Source: DASZIT01 sp963709665 (GTDB taxonomy: Bacteria > Actinomycetota > Acidimicrobiia > Acidimicrobiales > RAAP-2). From it: a stretch of 64,000 nucleotides of DNA. The stretch covers positions 1 to 64,000 of the forward strand of contig CAVPWU010000010.1 of NCBI GenBank assembly GCA_963709665.1. Direction: 5' to 3'. A model generated the notes under the pieces. The model ran no database searches. It had not been told where the DNA came from and was given only the letters and a program-made list of their open reading frames with translations. The first letter of the stretch is position 1. Every line of letters starts with the position of its first letter. Both the position numbers and the translations under genes were made by a program. This document shows, piece after piece, positions 19,046-27,906 of the stretch.

Positions 19046-19552
19046 TCAGTTCCTATCTTGGTCGGGTCCGGCCCCGCAGAGGGTCGCGAACGCACTCTTG
19101 TAGAACAGCAGTGGGGCGCCGGGGGCCAGGCCCAGGTCGAGCACCCTCCCGATGACCAGCTCGTGGTCACCGGCGTCGTGGATGAGCTCCACCCGGCAGT
19201 CCACCCAGGCCAGGCAGCCGTCGATCACCGGTGCCCCCCCGCGGGCGGCGCCGTGCCACTCGATCCCGGCGAACTTGTCGCCTCCGGAGACGGCCATCCC
19301 CCGGCACACCGCCTGCTGGTCGTCGGCCAGGATGTTGACGCAGAAGCTGCCTGCCCGGGCGATGCGGGGCCAGCTGGTCGACGACTTGGCGGGGGCCAGG
19401 GCCACCAGGGGGGGGTCGAGGGACAGGGAGACGAAGCTCTGGCAGGTGAAGCCGACCGGCACCCCCTCCTCGAGGGCGGTGACCACCGTGACTCCGGTGG
19501 CGAACCGCCCCATGGCCTCCTTGAAGTCGGCGACGTCGAACGTCACGCTCAC
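19046..19552 (-). CDS. Flavin reductase-like FMN-binding protein
   Basis: A 168-residue protein of the flavin_reduct family (HpaC/NtaB type), which reduces FMN or FAD with NAD(P)H for a partner monooxygenase. It shows the family opening FKEAMGRFATGVTVVTA, then GFTCQSFVSLSLDPPLVALAP and FCVNILADDQ. The GTG start (19552) overlaps the stop of the upstream MBL-fold gene (GTGA), so the two are coupled. No monooxygenase partner is adjacent. Confidence 0.88.
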   Translation of the reverse strand: MSVTFDVADFKEAMGRFATGVTVVTALEEGVPVGFTCQSFVSLSLDPPLVALAPAKSSTSWPRIARAGSFCVNILADDQQAVCRGMAVSGGDKFAGIEWHGAARGGAPVIDGCLAWVDCRVELIHDAGDHELVIGRVLDLGLAPGAPLLFYKSAFATLCGAGPDQDRN

Positions 19553-20406
19553 GCCCGGGACAGGTCGACCGTGGACCCCTCGGCGGCGGCGGTCACGTCC
19601 CGGAGCCCCAGCGGGGCGGCCAGCTCACGGGCCCGGGCCAGCAGGCCGTCGACCTCGCCGTCGGTGTGGGCGGGGTCGTGGTGGAACAGGGCCAGCCGCT
19701 TGGCTCCGGACTCCGACGCCACCCGCACCGCGTAGGCGTCGGTGGAGTGCCCCCAGTCGGATTTGGCGGCGAACTCGCCGTCGGAGTACTGCGCATCGTG
19801 GATCACCAGGTCGGCACTATCGCACAGCTCCAGCACACCCTGGTCCACCGTCCGCCCGTCGAGCGGCGCCTGGTGGTCGGGCACGTAGGCGGCCGCCTGC
19901 CCGTCAGCCTCCACCCGGAAGCCCAGGGTGTGGCCGCGGTGGGGAACGCTGCGCACCTTCACCTTGATCCCCCCGAAGGCCAGGTCGTCGGTGCCGTCCA
20001 TGTCGTGGAAGCGGAGGTCCCCGTGGAAGTCGTCCATGGTGATGGGGAAGAAGGGGGGCTGCACCGCCCGGGCCAGGACGTCTTTGAGGGTGCCCTCCTC
20101 CTGGGCCGGGCCGTAGACGTCGAGGACGGCACCGGCCACCCGGAGCGGGGAGAAGAAGGGCAGCCCCAGAATGTGGTCGTAGTGGAGGTGGGTGAGGAGG
20201 GCGGTGGCGACCAGCGGCCGGCCGGACTCCCGGAGCACCGGTTCGAGCGACTCCCCCAGGGCGCGGAGGCCGGTCCCCAGATCGAGGATGAGCGGCGGCT
20301 CGCCGTCCACCTCCACCAGCACGCACGAGGTGTTACCCCCGTAACGCTGGTACCGGTCGGACGAGCACGGACAGGAACCCCTGGTACCGAAGAAGTGGAC
20401 CTTCAC
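19549..20406 (-). CDS. Metallo-beta-lactamase-fold hydrolase
   Basis: A 285-residue MBL-fold protein. The metal-binding motif HLHYDH is at 73-78, followed by further ligands in SVPHRGHTLGF, VIHDAQYSD and LFHHDPAH. The start MKVHFFGTRGSCPCSSDRYQ and the GGNTSC block are typical of the phosphodiesterase/RomA-like branch of single-domain MBL hydrolases. The substrate is unknown; a phosphodiester or other small ester is likely. It heads a three-gene unit with the flavin reductase and RmlC-like genes, and it is divergent from the epoxide-hydrolase-like gene across 106 bp. Confidence 0.85.
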   Translation of the reverse strand: MKVHFFGTRGSCPCSSDRYQRYGGNTSCVLVEVDGEPPLILDLGTGLRALGESLEPVLRESGRPLVATALLTHLHYDHILGLPFFSPLRVAGAVLDVYGPAQEEGTLKDVLARAVQPPFFPITMDDFHGDLRFHDMDGTDDLAFGGIKVKVRSVPHRGHTLGFRVEADGQAAAYVPDHQAPLDGRTVDQGVLELCDSADLVIHDAQYSDGEFAAKSDWGHSTDAYAVRVASESGAKRLALFHHDPAHTDGEVDGLLARARELAAPLGLRDVTAAAEGSTVDLSRA

Positions 20407-20512
20407 CGTCCGTGCACGTTACTCGTCGGGGACCCTCCCGACGGCCCGGCCGGTGGAGGGTGACCCGGTCGGCTCCCGGCGGCGGCCGGACGGCCGGAGT
20501 ACCCTCCGGGCC

Positions 20513-21382
20513 ATGGACCAGCGCCGGGTCACCGCCAACGGTGTCGACTTCGCCTACCTGGCGGACGGACCCGAGGACGGGCCGCTGGCCCTCTGCCTCC
20601 ACGGCTTCCCGGACACCGCCCACTCGTGGCGGTACCTGCTCCCCCGCCTGGCCGCCGGAGGGTACCGGGCGGTGGCGCCCTTCATGCGGGGATATGCCCC
20701 CACCGCGGTGCCCGCCGACGGCCGGTACGACACCGGCACCCTCGCCCTGGACGCCTGTGCCCTCCACGACGCCCTGGGCGGTTCCGACCAGGCGGTGATC
20801 GTCGGCCACGACTGGGGCGCCTTCGCCACCTACGGGGCGGCCGCCCACCAGCCGGAGCGGTGGCGGAGGGTGGTGACGGCGGCGGTGGCGCCCACCGCCT
20901 CGATGGCCGCCGGGTTCTTCTCCTTCGACCAGCTCAAGCGGTCGTGGTATGTCTTCTTCTTCCAGACCGCCCTGGCCGAGTACGGCGTCGGGATCGACGA
21001 CATGGCCTTCCTCGACCGGCTGTGGGCCGACTGGTCACCCGGCTACGACGGAGCCGCCGATGCCGCCCTGGTCAAGGGGGCGCTGGCCGACCCGGAGCGG
21101 CTGACCGCCGCCCTCGGCTACTACCGCTCGATGTTCGCCGGCCCGCCCGACCACGCCGAGGCGGCGGCCGCCCAGGCGGCCGGGGGGACCGTCTGCCCCC
21201 AACCCACCCTCTACCTGCACGGTGCCGACGACGGCTGCATGGGCCTCGACACCATCGGGCCGGTGACCGAGTTCCTGTCACCGGGCTCGGAGATGGTGGT
21301 GCTGGACGGGGCCGGCCACTTCCTGCAGGTGGAGCGGCCCTCCGCCTTCAACGACCACGTACTGCGATTTCTGGGGGAGTGA
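20513..21382 (+). CDS. Alpha/beta hydrolase, epoxide hydrolase-like
   Basis: A 289-residue alpha/beta hydrolase. HGFPD (30-34) forms the oxyanion hole, and the nucleophile elbow is VGHDWGA with Asp100 rather than Ser, the hallmark of epoxide hydrolases and haloalkane dehalogenases. GAGHFLQVERP near the end supplies the catalytic His. ATG at 20513 is preferred because the conserved fold starts at once. It is separated by two bases from the downstream lipoprotein esterase gene. Confidence 0.85.
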   Translation: MDQRRVTANGVDFAYLADGPEDGPLALCLHGFPDTAHSWRYLLPRLAAGGYRAVAPFMRGYAPTAVPADGRYDTGTLALDACALHDALGGSDQAVIVGHDWGAFATYGAAAHQPERWRRVVTAAVAPTASMAAGFFSFDQLKRSWYVFFFQTALAEYGVGIDDMAFLDRLWADWSPGYDGAADAALVKGALADPERLTAALGYYRSMFAGPPDHAEAAAAQAAGGTVCPQPTLYLHGADDGCMGLDTIGPVTEFLSPGSEMVVLDGAGHFLQVERPSAFNDHVLRFLGE

Positions 21383-21384
21383 GA

Positions 21385-22485
21385 ATGGGCGACCGAACCA
21401 AGCGACTGACCGTCGCGTCCATGGGCCTGGTGGCGGCGGCGGTCCTGTCGCTGTGTGCCGGATGCTCGTCGTCGTCGGCGGCTCCGGCCACCAACCAGCC
21501 GGTCCCGGCACCGGGCAACGCCCCGGCCAAGGGTCCGGCGGTGCCCTCCCCGGGCTGCTCGATCCCCACCACCGAACCGGGGCTTCCGGCTGTCTCCGAC
21601 CAGAAGGTGACCATCGAGGTGGACGGCGTCCCGCGCTGGTACCTGCTCAACGAACCGTCCAACACCGTCCCGGCCCCCGGGGGGACCGACACCACCCCCC
21701 GTCCCCTGGTCCTCGACTTCCACGGCCTCGAGGAGGGCGCCGAGGTCCACTCGGTGACCACCCAGTTCGGCGCCCTGGGCAACACCGACGGCTTCGTGAC
21801 CGTCTTCCCCAACGCCACCGGCAACCCCCTCGAGTGGAACACCACCTCCCGGACCGGCAACGCCGACCTCGACTACGTGACCGCCCTGCTCACCCAGGTG
21901 GAGTCCACCCAGTGCATCGACACCTCGCGGGTCTACGCCAGCGGCCTCTCCGACGGCTCCTTCATGGTCTCGTTGCTGGCCTGCACCATGTCCGACAAGT
22001 TCGCCGCCATCGCCGCCGTCTCCGGCCTGCAGCTGCCCCGCCCGTGCCACACCACCCGGCGGGTCCCCATCCTGGCCTTCCACGGCACCGCCGACCCGAT
22101 CCTCTACTTCAACGGGGGGATCGGCACCGGCACCTTGGACAAGATCCTGGGCCACGGGGCGTCGGCGGGCTCGTCCACCACCACGACCACGCTGCCCAAG
22201 GCCAACCTCCACGGCGCCGGGTACCCGGCCACCGTGCAGGCGTGGGCGGTGAAGGACGGGTGCAACCCCCACGCCACCGACACCCGGAAGTCGAGCCAGG
22301 TGATCCTCCGGACCTACCGCTGCCCCCCCGGCACCGACGTGGAGTTCTACATCATCGTGGGAGGCGGCCATGCCTGGCCGGGGAGCGCCTTCAGCCGGTC
22401 GATCTCCGACCTGACCGGCTTCACCACCTTCCAGATCAACGCCACGGACACCATCTGGTCGTTCTTCCGTCGGTTCCAGCTCTGA
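21385..22485 (+). CDS. Secreted LpqC-like polyhydroxybutyrate-depolymerase-family esterase
   Basis: A 366-residue exported esterase. The N-terminus has a signal peptide ending SLCAGCSS, an imperfect lipobox, so a lipoprotein is likely. After a Pro/Ala linker the alpha/beta-hydrolase domain shows PLVLDFHGLEEGA (oxyanion), SGLSDGSFM (nucleophile Ser), FHGTADPIL (Asp) and GGGHAWPG (His). It belongs with PHB-depolymerase/feruloyl-esterase-like proteins such as mycobacterial LpqC. It sits directly after the epoxide-hydrolase-like gene. The natural ester is not predictable. Confidence 0.87.
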   Translation: MGDRTKRLTVASMGLVAAAVLSLCAGCSSSSAAPATNQPVPAPGNAPAKGPAVPSPGCSIPTTEPGLPAVSDQKVTIEVDGVPRWYLLNEPSNTVPAPGGTDTTPRPLVLDFHGLEEGAEVHSVTTQFGALGNTDGFVTVFPNATGNPLEWNTTSRTGNADLDYVTALLTQVESTQCIDTSRVYASGLSDGSFMVSLLACTMSDKFAAIAAVSGLQLPRPCHTTRRVPILAFHGTADPILYFNGGIGTGTLDKILGHGASAGSSTTTTTLPKANLHGAGYPATVQAWAVKDGCNPHATDTRKSSQVILRTYRCPPGTDVEFYIIVGGGHAWPGSAFSRSISDLTGFTTFQINATDTIWSFFRRFQL

Positions 22486-22513
22486 GGCGGCGCCCCGCGA
22501 CGGTCCGGGCGTC

Positions 22514-23446
22514 CTACGGGAGTGCCAGCCCGCCGTCCGGGCGACGGACCACCATCCCCTCGACCACCAGTGCGGCCACCACCCGGTCGGCCCGGGACGG
22601 GTCGTCGGCCCACCCGGCCGCCCCCGCCACCTGTCCGGCAGCCAACGGCCCCCGCCGCAGGACGTCGATCAGGCGTCCCCGTCCCTGCCGGTCCGAGCCG
22701 TGGAACCTCGACTGCGGGACCGACACCCCGGCCGATCCGGCCGCCGGGTCGGGCAGCGGCCACCCCGCCGACGCCCACCGGCAGCGCCGACGGATCGGGC
22801 ACTCGCCGCAGCGGGGGGCGGCGGGCAGGCACACCATCGCCCCGAGGTCGAGGAGCGCCTGGTTGAACGTCCAGCCGCTCCCGGCCGGTACCAGCGAGTC
22901 GACCGTCCGCTGGGCGTCGGCCGGTCGCAGGGGGGTGCCCGCCACCGCCCGGGCCAGCACCCGACCGGCGTTGGTGTCCACCACCCCCACGTCCTGCCCG
23001 AAGGCGAAGGCCAGCACCGCCCGGGCGGTGTAGGGCCCCACCCCCGGGAGGGCCAGGAGCGAACCGAGGTCGTCGGGGACCGACCCGTCATGGCGGGCGA
23101 CGATGGCCGTGGCCGCCCCGTGGAGGCCGCGGGCCCGACGGTTGTACCCCATCCCCTCCCAGGACCGGAGCACATCGCCCAGCGAGGCGGCGGCGCAGGC
23201 CGACGGAGTGGGGAACCGCCCGAGGAACCGCCCGTAGGCCGGCACCACCCGGCTCAGCTGGGTCTGTTGGGCCATCACCTCCGACACCAGCACCGCCCAG
23301 GGGTCCCGGGTCCGCCGCCAGGGGAGGTCGGGCCGCCGGCTGGTGGCTCCGGCACCGCTCCCCCACCCGACGACGGCCACCCCCAGGGCGCGTCGCTGGG
23401 CGAGCGGCCGGGACAGTGCGGGTGCGGCCCGGGCGGGGGTGCTCAC
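22514..23446 (-). CDS. mutY: MutY-type A/G-specific adenine glycosylase
   Basis: A 310-residue base-excision-repair glycosylase that removes adenine opposite 8-oxoguanine. Features are the catalytic Glu in SEVMAQQTQL, the helix-hairpin-helix LLALPGVGPYTARA, the catalytic Asp in VVDTNAGRVL, and a four-cysteine cluster loop C-x6-C-x2-C-x5-C in MVCLPAAPRCGECPIRRRC. The GTG at 23446 is used; a TTG one codon earlier is possible. The C-terminus lacks a full MutT-like domain and has instead a 60-residue winged-helix-like end (RGRLIDVLRRGPLAAGQVAG). Short forms of about this length occur in other actinobacteria. Confidence 0.93.
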   Translation of the reverse strand: MSTPARAAPALSRPLAQRRALGVAVVGWGSGAGATSRRPDLPWRRTRDPWAVLVSEVMAQQTQLSRVVPAYGRFLGRFPTPSACAAASLGDVLRSWEGMGYNRRARGLHGAATAIVARHDGSVPDDLGSLLALPGVGPYTARAVLAFAFGQDVGVVDTNAGRVLARAVAGTPLRPADAQRTVDSLVPAGSGWTFNQALLDLGAMVCLPAAPRCGECPIRRRCRWASAGWPLPDPAAGSAGVSVPQSRFHGSDRQGRGRLIDVLRRGPLAAGQVAGAAGWADDPSRADRVVAALVVEGMVVRRPDGGLALP

Positions 23447-23465
23447 CAACGGGGACGGGGGGCGC

Positions 23466-23978
23466 TCAGCCCCAGACGTCGTCGCCGTACGGGCGGCGGC
23501 GGGCCGGGGCCGACGCCGCCTTCCAGACCATCACCTTGCGGCGGAAGAAGCAGACCTCGTCGCCGTGCTGGTTGAAGGCCTTGGTCTCCACCGTGACCAC
23601 CCCGCGGTCGTCCCGCGACTTCGACTCCACCTTCTCGATGACCTTGGTCTCGGCGTAGATGGTGTCCCCGTGGAAGGTGGGGAAGCGGTGGATGAGCGAT
23701 TCGACCTCGAGGTTGGCGATGGCGTTGCCGCTGACGTCGGGCACGCTCATTCCCAGGGCCAGGGAGTAGACCAGGTTGCCGACCACCACATTCCTCCCCT
23801 GCACCGTCTCGTGCTCGGCGAACCAGGCGTTGGTGTGCAACGGGTGGTGGTTCATCGTGATCATGCAGAAGAGGTGGTCGTCCGCCTCGGTGATGGTCTT
23901 GCCCGGCCAGTGCCGGTAGACGTCGCCGGGTTCGAAGTCCTCGAAGGTGCGGCCGAACGGCCGGTCGAAGGTCGTCAT
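23466..23978 (-). CDS. MaoC-family (hotdog) dehydratase
   Basis: A 170-residue MaoC-like hydratase/dehydratase. It has the hydratase-2 catalytic pattern in the region ITEADDHLFCMITMNHHPLH (acidic residue and His), then NLVYSLALGMSV. Such proteins hydrate enoyl-CoA esters; this branch resembles mesaconyl-CoA hydratase-type proteins. It is just upstream of mutY on the same strand, with a 19-bp gap. The partner pathway could be the CoA-ester lyase at 32 kb, but this is an inference. Confidence 0.82.
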   Translation of the reverse strand: MTTFDRPFGRTFEDFEPGDVYRHWPGKTITEADDHLFCMITMNHHPLHTNAWFAEHETVQGRNVVVGNLVYSLALGMSVPDVSGNAIANLEVESLIHRFPTFHGDTIYAETKVIEKVESKSRDDRGVVTVETKAFNQHGDEVCFFRRKVMVWKAASAPARRRPYGDDVWG

Positions 23979-24009
23979 GGGAGGTCGAGTGTACCGGGGG
24001 GCGGGCGGC

Positions 24010-24444
24010 TCAGGCCTCGGGAACCACCGACGGGCGGGTGGTGAAGGCCAGCAGCCAGTCGTTCTCGGAGTTGCCGTCGATGGCCATCCGCCAGGTGTAG
24101 CGGGTGCCCGGATTCAGCGGCAGCGGGCCGAGGTTGACCGCCAGGGCGACGTCGATGGGCGACCCCTCGGGGATGCCGGTCGGACGGCCGACGGAGAACT
24201 CCCCCCGCACCTCGACGGGGAGCTCGCCGTCCGGCGTCTCCACCAGCACCGGTCGGCCGTCGGCGTCCTCGAGGAACAGCTCCCAGTGGTGGGAGTCCTC
24301 TGCCTCGTGCCAGCCGACGTCGATCTTGAGGGCGATGGCCGACGGCACCGGATCGGGGCCGATCATGCTCCAGCCACCCCCGAGGATGTAGAGCTTGCCG
24401 TCGGCAACCTGGGCCGAGTCGCACAACAACATGGTGATCTTCAC
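24010..24444 (-). CDS. Conserved hypothetical protein (DUF6941-like)
   Basis: A 144-residue protein starting at GTG 24444 (VKITMLLCDSAQVADGKLYI). I believe it matches a family of unknown function (DUF6941) that opens in the same way and contains LGGGWS, but could not search. It is predicted cytosolic, all-beta, with a terminal block YTWRMAIDGN. It precedes the MaoC gene on the same strand by 31 bp. No function can be assigned. Confidence 0.72.
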   Translation of the reverse strand: MKITMLLCDSAQVADGKLYILGGGWSMIGPDPVPSAIALKIDVGWHEAEDSHHWELFLEDADGRPVLVETPDGELPVEVRGEFSVGRPTGIPEGSPIDVALAVNLGPLPLNPGTRYTWRMAIDGNSENDWLLAFTTRPSVVPEA

Positions 24445-24537
24445 GGACGCCGAGGCTATCGGCTCCGGGGTGGCGACCCCGTCGGCCCCCCGGGGTCGGG
24501 CCGGGGCCTCCGGATGGCGCCCGGTAGCGTGGGCCCC

Positions 24538-25185
24538 ATGGAGATGCGGGGCCTGCGCGACGACGTCTACCGGAGGCCCCTGGCCACCGCCCTCGACCGC
24601 CTGGCCATCGGGCCCGGCTGGACCTGCGTGGACGTCGGGGCGGGTGGCGGTGACGTCTCGGTGGCCCTGGCCGAGATCGTCGGGCACGACGGACGGGTCT
24701 ACTCGGTGGACAGCGACCCCTCGGCCCGGGACGAGGTGGCCGAGGTGGCGGCGGCCCACAGCCAGGTCCTGGCCATCACCCAGGCCGGCGAGGACCTCCG
24801 GCTGCCGGAACCCGTCGATCTGGCCTTCTGCCGGTTCCTCCTCCTCCACGTGCTCGAGCCGGCCCGGGTGCTGGCCCGGATGGCGTCCGCCGTCCGCCCC
24901 GGGGGCTGGGTGGTGGCCCAGGAGCCGATCACCTCGGCGGGCCGCATCGACGGGAAGCCCTTCTCGATGCCCGACGCCCGCCATCCGGACATCGGCGCCC
25001 TGCTCCCGGCGCTGGTCCGCCGGGCCGGTCTGGTCATCGTGGACGCCTGGGCCGAGGCGCCCGCCGGGGCGGGCCCGGGGCCGGTGGCCGACTACCTGAC
25101 CGCCCTGACCGACGTCGACCCGGGCGACGACGCCGTGGTCCTCCCCCCGTTGGTGACCGTGGTGGCCCAGCCGGCTCCCCGCTGA
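24538..25185 (+). CDS. SAM-dependent methyltransferase, class I
   Basis: A 215-residue methyltransferase with motif I VDVGAGGGDVSVALAE, an acidic ribose-binding strand end (VYSVDSD) and LAFCRFLLLHVLEP as the post-motif. It resembles UbiE/Methyltransf_11-type enzymes. ATG at 24538 or 24544 can be the start. It is divergent from the DUF6941-like gene across 93 bp. The substrate is unknown. Confidence 0.82.
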   Translation: MEMRGLRDDVYRRPLATALDRLAIGPGWTCVDVGAGGGDVSVALAEIVGHDGRVYSVDSDPSARDEVAEVAAAHSQVLAITQAGEDLRLPEPVDLAFCRFLLLHVLEPARVLARMASAVRPGGWVVAQEPITSAGRIDGKPFSMPDARHPDIGALLPALVRRAGLVIVDAWAEAPAGAGPGPVADYLTALTDVDPGDDAVVLPPLVTVVAQPAPR

Positions 25186-25229
25186 GCGTCGGCGGGGACC
25201 ACCCGCTGACCCTTCGGTAACCTTGGGAG

Positions 25230-26855
25230 GTGCCTTCCCAACCCCTCCCCCCGCCCGATCTCGATGCGGCCGCCGACGCCCTCTCGCTGGCCGCCTCCGT
25301 GGTGGTCTCGGCCACCCTCGCCCTGGCCGACGCCGGCGGACCGGACGTCGCCCAGGTCCTCGCCTACGACGTCGCCCACGCCGCCTCCGCCGTCCGGACC
25401 GCCGAGGCCGCCCTCGGCTACGGGGCCTTCGGTGACACCGAGGCCCGGATCGCCTGCGCCTTCACCGCCGACGCCATCGCCGACCTGGCCGCCCGCCTCA
25501 TCGGGCGGGAGGAGGCCTGGGGGGTGTCGCCCGACTGGCTGGCCCCGGCGGCGGCGTTCGTGGCCACCTTCCGGGACCCCGCCTTCGTGGCATCGCTGGC
25601 CGACGAGCCGGGCGACCGGCACCTCGACGCCGACTTCGAGCTGGTGCGCGACACCTTCCACCGGTTCGCCGAGGAGCAGATCCGCCCCCGGGCCGAGCAC
25701 ATCCACCGGGCCAACACCGACATCCCCGAGGAGATCATCAGCGGCATGGCCGAGATGGGTGGCTTCGGGATGTCGGTGCCCGAGGAGTACGGCGGCTTCG
25801 CCACCGGTGGGGAGAGCGACTACCTGGGCATGGTGGTGGCCACCGAGGAGCTGTCGTGGGGCTCCCTGGGGGCCGGCGGCTCGCTCATCACCCGTCCCGA
25901 GATCCTCACCCGGGCCATCGTGTTCGGGGGCACCGAGGAGCAGAAGCAGCAGTGGCTGCCCAAGCTGGCCACCGCCGAGGTGATGGGGGCGGTGGCGGTC
26001 ACCGAGCCCGACTTCGGCTCCGACGTGGCCGGGGTGGTCACCGCCGCCACCCGCACCGACGGGGGGTGGCTGATCAACGGGGTGAAGACCTGGTGCACGT
26101 TCGCCGCCCGGGCCGACGTGCTCCTGCTGCTGGCCCGCACCGATCCCGACCGGTCGAAGGCCCACCGGGGACTGTCCCTGTTCCTGGTGGAGAAGCCGCA
26201 GGCCGAGGGCCACGGCTTCCTCTTCACCCAGGAGCCGGGGGCCGACGGGAGGCCGACGGACTCGGCCGGGCGGATGGAGGGCCGGGCCATCGACACCCTC
26301 GGCTACCGGGGGATGCACTCCTACGAGGTGGCCTTCGAGAGCTGGTTCGTGCCCGACACCTGCCTGGTGGGGGGCGAGGAGGGCCTGGGTCGCGGCTTCT
26401 ACCTGCAGATGCAGGGCTTCGAGAACGGGCGCCTCCAGACGGCGGCGAGGGCCATCGGCGTCATGCAGGCGGCCTACGAGGCGGCCCGGGAGTACGCCGC
26501 CAACCGGGTCGTCTTCGGCTCCCCCATCGGCGACTACCAGCTGACCCGGGTGAAGCTGGCCCGGATGGCCATCCTCATTCAGGCCACCCGCCAGTTCTCC
26601 TTCGAGGTGGCCCGCCTGATGTCGAAGGGCGAGGGCAGCCTCGAGGCGTCGATGGTCAAGGCCTACGTCTGCCGGGCCGCCGAGTGGGTCACCCGGGAGG
26701 CCCTCCAGATCCACGGCGGCATGGGGTACGCCGAGGAGTTCGCGGTGAGCCGGTACTTCGTCGACGCCCGGGTCCTCTCCATCTTCGAGGGGGCCGACGA
26801 GACCCTGGCCCTGAAGGTCATCGCCCGGGGGCTGCTGGCCCGGGCCAAGGGCTGA
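25230..26855 (+). CDS. Acyl-CoA dehydrogenase with N-terminal helical extension
   Basis: A 541-residue FAD-dependent acyl-CoA dehydrogenase. The core starts near residue 140 (FELVRDTFHRFAEEQI) and has both family signatures, VAVTEPDFGSDVAG and QIHGGMGYAEEFAVSRYF. IFEGADET occupies the position of the catalytic-Glu loop. The first 130 residues are an Ala-rich helical extension beyond the usual 380-residue length, as in some larger actinobacterial homologues. The GTG start has GGGAGG almost abutting it, so a start a little downstream is possible. No electron-transfer partner is adjacent. Confidence 0.88.
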   Translation: MPSQPLPPPDLDAAADALSLAASVVVSATLALADAGGPDVAQVLAYDVAHAASAVRTAEAALGYGAFGDTEARIACAFTADAIADLAARLIGREEAWGVSPDWLAPAAAFVATFRDPAFVASLADEPGDRHLDADFELVRDTFHRFAEEQIRPRAEHIHRANTDIPEEIISGMAEMGGFGMSVPEEYGGFATGGESDYLGMVVATEELSWGSLGAGGSLITRPEILTRAIVFGGTEEQKQQWLPKLATAEVMGAVAVTEPDFGSDVAGVVTAATRTDGGWLINGVKTWCTFAARADVLLLLARTDPDRSKAHRGLSLFLVEKPQAEGHGFLFTQEPGADGRPTDSAGRMEGRAIDTLGYRGMHSYEVAFESWFVPDTCLVGGEEGLGRGFYLQMQGFENGRLQTAARAIGVMQAAYEAAREYAANRVVFGSPIGDYQLTRVKLARMAILIQATRQFSFEVARLMSKGEGSLEASMVKAYVCRAAEWVTREALQIHGGMGYAEEFAVSRYFVDARVLSIFEGADETLALKVIARGLLARAKG

Positions 26856-27013
26856 ACGGCGGGAGGCGGAGCCGGGCTGGTCGTCACCGCGGCCCGGGTC
26901 GGATGGGGCCCGGTCGGGGAGGTCCGAAGCTCACGCTCAACCTCGGACCCGATCGTGTCGATTCTCTGACCAGCCGCCCACCCGGGTTCGGTGGAGCGAC
27001 CGCCTTCCGCCGG

Positions 27014-27042
27014 GACGACGACGCACTCACTGTGTCGTCGTC
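27014..27042. terminator. Strong 12-bp hairpin between the dehydrogenase and pilin-like genes
   Basis: GACGACGACGCA (27014-27025) pairs with TGTGTCGTCGTC (27031-27042) over a CTCAC loop, with one G-U pair. It lies 160 bases after the acyl-CoA dehydrogenase stop and 60 before the next start. It may terminate the former or form a leader hairpin for the latter. No T-run follows. Confidence 0.4.
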
Positions 27043-27101
27043 GGGCCAGGCTGTCGCCGGACCGGACTCGGCCACGGGGCGGGACAGTGCGAGAGGATGG
27101 G

Positions 27102-27884
27102 ATGAACGCATCGGGGGGACCCCCCGGACCGGGGTGGTGGGAGGCGTCGGACGGTCGGTGGTACCCACCGGAGCAGCACCCGGCCGCCGCTCCGCCCACG
27201 CCCGCCTTCACCGCACTGGCACCCGGGATGAGCCTCCCTCCGATGGCCGGGGCGGGGGTCGGCATCCCGACGGGCCCGTCGGCACCGTTCCGACCACCCC
27301 CGACGTCGGGTCCACCCATCTACGCCGGCCCCCCCATCTACGGGACCATGGATTCCCCCAAAGCGAAGATCCCCACCTGGGGAGTGGCGCTGATCTGCGT
27401 GGGAGCCGCCTTCCTCCTCCTCATCGTGCTGGCCATCGCCATCCCCACCTTCCTCGGAGTGCACGAGGTGGCGGACAGCAACGACGCGGTGGGCACCGCC
27501 GCCAACCGGGCCGCCCAGTCGGACCTCAACACCGCCCTGACCATCAGCAAGGCGTACTACGCCAACCACCAGACCTTCGCCGGGATGACCCCGGCCGTCC
27601 TCCAACAGATGGAGCCCCCCCTCACCTTCGTCGGACCGACCGAACCGTCCACCAATGCCGACATGATCAGCGTCGGATCGGTGGACCAGGCGGCGCTGCT
27701 GGTCAACCGGTCGAGCGTCGGACAGTGCTGGTACGTGCTGGTCGTCGTCGAGGCCAACGACCAGCAGAGCCCCGGGCTCCCCACCGCTCCCGGCACCTAC
27801 TTCACCAGCGACCACCGCCCGGTGTGCGATGCCGCCGACCTGCCGGCCGGGCCGTGGACTCCCAACGCCTTCCCGCTGTCCTGA
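27102..27884 (+). CDS. WYPP-motif membrane protein with type IV pilin-like exterior
   Basis: A 260-residue protein, ATG with GAGAGG upstream. The N-terminus GPGWWEASDGRWYPPEQHP is the short Trp-rich DUF2510-type motif common in Acidimicrobiia. A Pro-rich cytoplasmic stretch follows, then one membrane helix (VALICVGAAFLLLIVLAIAI). Directly after it the sequence reads PTFLGVHEVADSND and AAQSDLNTALTISKAYYANH, which matches the alpha1 helix and following segment of actinobacterial type IV pilins. The prepilin peptidase site (GFTLIE) is missing. It may be a membrane-tethered pilin derivative. Two later cysteines may form a disulfide. Confidence 0.65.
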   Translation: MNASGGPPGPGWWEASDGRWYPPEQHPAAAPPTPAFTALAPGMSLPPMAGAGVGIPTGPSAPFRPPPTSGPPIYAGPPIYGTMDSPKAKIPTWGVALICVGAAFLLLIVLAIAIPTFLGVHEVADSNDAVGTAANRAAQSDLNTALTISKAYYANHQTFAGMTPAVLQQMEPPLTFVGPTEPSTNADMISVGSVDQAALLVNRSSVGQCWYVLVVVEANDQQSPGLPTAPGTYFTSDHRPVCDAADLPAGPWTPNAFPLS

Positions 27885-27906
27885 GGACCGCGGGAAGCCG
27901 CCACCC

